From: JAXGPP01 sp964436865
GTDB taxonomy: Bacteria; Planctomycetota; Planctomycetia; Pirellulales; Thermoguttaceae
Direction: 5' to 3'
Length of the DNA stretch: 51,136 bases
Assembly (NCBI GenBank): GCA_964436865.1
Contig: CAYTFK010000010.1
Span: forward strand, 1 to 51,136
Shown: piece after piece, positions 49,006 through 51,136 of the stretch
Layout: each line of letters begins with the position of its first letter
Position numbering within the stretch: the first letter of the stretch is position 1
Program-made: the position numbers and the translations under genes
The notes under the pieces: model-generated
Databases searched by the model: none
What the model was told of the DNA's origin: nothing
The model's input: the letters and a program-made list of their open reading frames with translations, nothing else

Positions 49006-50772
49006 TCACTCCGACGGATCCAGGGCCACGCGGAAGCCGATGATTCCGCCAGGGTCCGTGGACGGGGCTCGGTATCGAAACGTTGACCGGCAGATACTCG
49101 CGAGGTCGCCCCAGCCGCCGCCGCGGGCTACCCGGTCGGAGCCCGTTGCAGGCCCTGGTGGGTCCTCCGATGGCGAGGTCGCATAATACTCCTCGGCGTA
49201 CCAGTCAGCGCACCACTCATACACGTTCCCGTGCATGTCGTACAACCCAAACCCATTCGGCTTGAACTGACCCACCGGCGCCGTAAAGACATAACCGTCT
49301 CGCGCTGCGATGGCAGGCCAATTCGCAAACCTCGCCCGCGCTGTGCCGTCAGCCACGTTCCCCACCACTGCCAGACCCTCCGGATCGTCGCCGAAGCAGT
49401 AGCGGCTCTTGGTCCCCGCACGGCAGGCGTACTCCCACTCCGCCTCCGTCGGCAAACGGTACTGCTTGCCCTCCTTCTTGCTCAGCCACTGGCAGAATGC
49501 CACCGCGTCGTTCCAGCTCACGTTCACCACCGGGTGGTTGTTCGTTTGCTGAAAACCGGTGTTCCAGGCGACAAACCTCGGCGACTGCTCGAGCTTCGTC
49601 GTGTTACCCACAAAGCCGTATCCACCTCGTCCATCCCGTTCGGCCTCGGTCTTGTACCTGGCATCGTGGTAGAACATGAGAAACTGACCCAACGTCACCT
49701 CATACATCCCGAGGTAGAACGGGCGAGTGATCCGCACGCGGTGCTGAGGGTACTCGTCGCTGAAGAGATCGGCGGGAGCCTTCCCGTACTTCTCAAAAGC
49801 CTTTGCCAGGACCTCGGCCGATTCGCCGCTGCCCATCAGGAACTCGCCGGCCGGGATCAGCCTGAGCTTCATGCCGATGGAGTTGGTGATCTCCACTGGA
49901 AGGGCACTCTCCAGTTCGAAGATATCGAAGTCGCCCGTGATCCGGCCGAACAGTTCCGGCGTCTGGACGCGGTCGCGGCTGTTGAGCACGTAGCGCTTGG
50001 TCTTGATGTTGGCGTAGTTGTACAGCTCCAGGAGCGAAACGCGGTTGTCCCGATTGCCACGCTCATCCCGATCGGCCGCGCCGCCGATTCCTTCCAGCAG
50101 GTAATGCATGAATACCCCGTGCCCGAACTGGTTCTCCTCCCACGACACCTGGCCGGCCGCACAACTGGCGAGCGTGAGAATGCCTTCCGGGGGCGCTCTT
50201 AACGACTCCAGCACGCCAGCCGCGCTTCTGGCATGCTCCGTGGCGCTGCGACTGCCGCTCTGCCACGGATCATTGCGGCAAGCATCCACCCACAGCAGTT
50301 TCCGCGCCGCCCGGCAGCGGTTGAGATTGTCGTACACCACCTGCAAGGGGATCATCGTTGACTCGGGGATCTCGGTCCGCGCGTCGGCCGGGCAGAGATA
50401 GGTCTTGCCGTCGAGGTGCACCCCATGGCCGCTGAAGCTCACCAGCACCAGGTCGCCTGGCTCCGCCACCCCGAGCACGTTGCGGATGCGGGCCTCGATA
50501 TTCGACTTCGTTGGCAAGTTCTTGCTGTCGGCCGCCCCGTCGGCCAAGAGGAACACGTTCTCCCGCGCAAAACCCGCCAGCTTCAGCCGTTCGGCCAGTG
50601 CCGCAGCGTCGCTCTTGCCATACTGCAGGTCGTTGAGGTCGGCATAGTCGTTCACGCCGATGAGCACCGCCCACCGCTCGCCTGGTGGTTGTTGCGCAAA
50701 TGCTGTTCCGCCTACCAAGGGCAAGATGAGAATCGTCGCCCACACCAGCGTGCGCGTGCCAATGCGTCTCAT
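49006..50772 (-). CDS. Caspase-family peptidase fused to a SUMF1/FGE-like domain, secreted
   Basis: ATG at 50772 with GAGG eight bases upstream gives the signal peptide MRRIGTRTLVWATILILPLVGGTAFAQ; 588 residues. Caspase domain about 30-290: WAVLIGVNDYADLNDLQYG, LVSFSGHGVHLDG (catalytic H116), LLWVDACRNDPWQ (catalytic C165). SUMF1 domain about 297-586: IGMKLRLIPAGEFLMGSG, PFYLGMYEVTLGQF, HPVVNVSWNDAVAFCQWLS, RLPTEAEWEYACRAGT, LYDMHGNVYEWCADWY and VARGGGWGDLASICRSTFRYR. Of the two active-site cysteines of formylglycine-generating enzyme, the first position (after GG-aromatic) is Asp and only the second (C561) is kept, so this is probably a binding domain. Caspase-SUMF1 fusions are common in planctomycetes; job unknown. 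Convergent with the other caspase gene. Confidence 0.88.
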   Translation of the reverse strand: MRRIGTRTLVWATILILPLVGGTAFAQQPPGERWAVLIGVNDYADLNDLQYGKSDAAALAERLKLAGFARENVFLLADGAADSKNLPTKSNIEARIRNVLGVAEPGDLVLVSFSGHGVHLDGKTYLCPADARTEIPESTMIPLQVVYDNLNRCRAARKLLWVDACRNDPWQSGSRSATEHARSAAGVLESLRAPPEGILTLASCAAGQVSWEENQFGHGVFMHYLLEGIGGAADRDERGNRDNRVSLLELYNYANIKTKRYVLNSRDRVQTPELFGRITGDFDIFELESALPVEITNSIGMKLRLIPAGEFLMGSGESAEVLAKAFEKYGKAPADLFSDEYPQHRVRITRPFYLGMYEVTLGQFLMFYHDARYKTEAERDGRGGYGFVGNTTKLEQSPRFVAWNTGFQQTNNHPVVNVSWNDAVAFCQWLSKKEGKQYRLPTEAEWEYACRAGTKSRYCFGDDPEGLAVVGNVADGTARARFANWPAIAARDGYVFTAPVGQFKPNGFGLYDMHGNVYEWCADWYAEEYYATSPSEDPPGPATGSDRVARGGGWGDLASICRSTFRYRAPSTDPGGIIGFRVALDPSE

Positions 50773-51136
50773 CACGAGCACCTCGTCGCCCATAATCCCC
50801 ATGGGCATTCTATGTCTTCAGAGGCCGTGCGGATGGATTGAGAGGAGCGGGGGGCAGCAAAACCCGGACAACGAGCGTGTAAACCGGTAGTTGGATTGAC
50901 TGCGTCCTTCGGACCTGCAGGAGGCTCCGAATTTTCCTGCACTACGCTGAAAACCAGTGAATACTACTCCGTGTTGAGTGGAATTCCAGTGTCCGGGTTG
51001 TCGGCGAAGAGCAGGGCGTGGCGTATGGAAAAGAAGATGGGTGAAAAGAAGATGGAGATGGTGCGGGGAGAGGGTGGTGGTGCTAGTATTACTGCGCAAG
51101 GTCACGTCCACTTGCAGCGGATGAGGTCTTTGAGAT
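50773..51136. other. Gene-free end of the window, with short repeats
   Basis: No gene is credible; the leftward frame at 50818-51111 has no family features and a Thr/His/Pro-rich start. An inverted pair AACCCGGACA (50861-50870) and TGTCCGGGTT (50990-50999) brackets about 120 bases, and a 13-base direct repeat GAAAAGAAGATGG occurs at 51028-51040 and 51043-51055 in a purine-rich stretch. The caspase-SUMF1 promoter should be here but was not identified. Confidence 0.4.

Noticed and set aside
45654..50772. Calcium exchanger and caspases as a defence island
   Set aside because: Both caspases carry export signals and there are no nuclease, TIR, or phage-related genes; typical anti-phage caspase systems are cytoplasmic.
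50818..51111. 97-codon leftward frame at the window end
   Set aside because: No recognised family, biased Thr/His/Pro start, and it spans the inverted repeat; no good ribosome-binding site.

Overview
The window is GC-rich, densely coded bacterial DNA that fits a planctomycete of the Pirellulales/Pirellulaceae type. The evidence is the gene content: Tat-exported Gfo/Idh/MocA oxidoreductase, secreted GH5/GH10/GH78 enzymes, very long SecA, GldA/GldFG/DUF4340 ABC module, caspase-SUMF1 fusion, a eukaryote-like UDP-sugar pyrophosphorylase and a giant Gln/Gly-rich membrane protein. This is inference from protein families; there is no rRNA or other marker in the window.

Layout. 1-426: start of a FloA-like gene cut by the window edge. 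547-6412: a leftward polysaccharide cluster (oxidoreductase, GH78 rhamnosidase, GH5). 6530-11086: RND efflux pump and its lipoprotein adaptor. 11387-14034: rightward GH10 xylanase and a Tat-exported serine hydrolase. 14082-17433: two neighbouring 3'-5' exoribonuclease genes (RNase R and a YhaM-type OB-HD protein), divergent from proS (17664-19430). 19614-25646: leftward envelope block of OmpH/Skp-like protein, KdtA and a 1229-residue SecA. 25942-29315: rightward PhnP-like metallo-hydrolase, UDP-sugar pyrophosphorylase and mannose-1-phosphate guanylyltransferase. 29441-40883: leftward block with DUF4340, fused GldF-GldG, GldA, NadB and the giant disordered membrane protein. 41076-44617: NAD-type isocitrate dehydrogenase and a second GH78-like enzyme. 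44618-45653: a 1 kb gene-free region full of repeats. 45654-50772: CaCA cation exchanger and two tail-to-tail caspase-family genes.

Themes. Secreted glycan breakdown (GH5, GH10, two GH78-type enzymes, oxidoreductase) recurs, as do envelope biogenesis (SecA, Skp-like, KdtA, nucleotide sugars, FloA-like) and RNA decay. The most unusual signals are: (a) SecA, whose C-terminal helical region carries five degenerate copies of a wing-like module plus a roughly 50-residue basic insertion in the motor; (b) a solitary sequence with the 3' end of a type I-C CRISPR repeat lying exactly against the secA start codon, in a leader with a good promoter and strong inverted repeats; (c) in the gene-free region, a good leftward promoter followed by tandem hairpin-plus-T-tract repeats, which looks like an unannotated small RNA with double terminators; (d) two adjacent convergent caspase proteins, one fused to FlgO/CsgG-like and DUF4384-like regions and the other to a SUMF1 domain that lacks one of the two formylglycine-enzyme cysteines.

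Limits: all family calls are from reading the translations and recalled motifs; no database search, structure prediction or folding calculation was run. Starts were moved from the longest open frame where a ribosome-binding site, signal peptide or family N-terminus argued for it.
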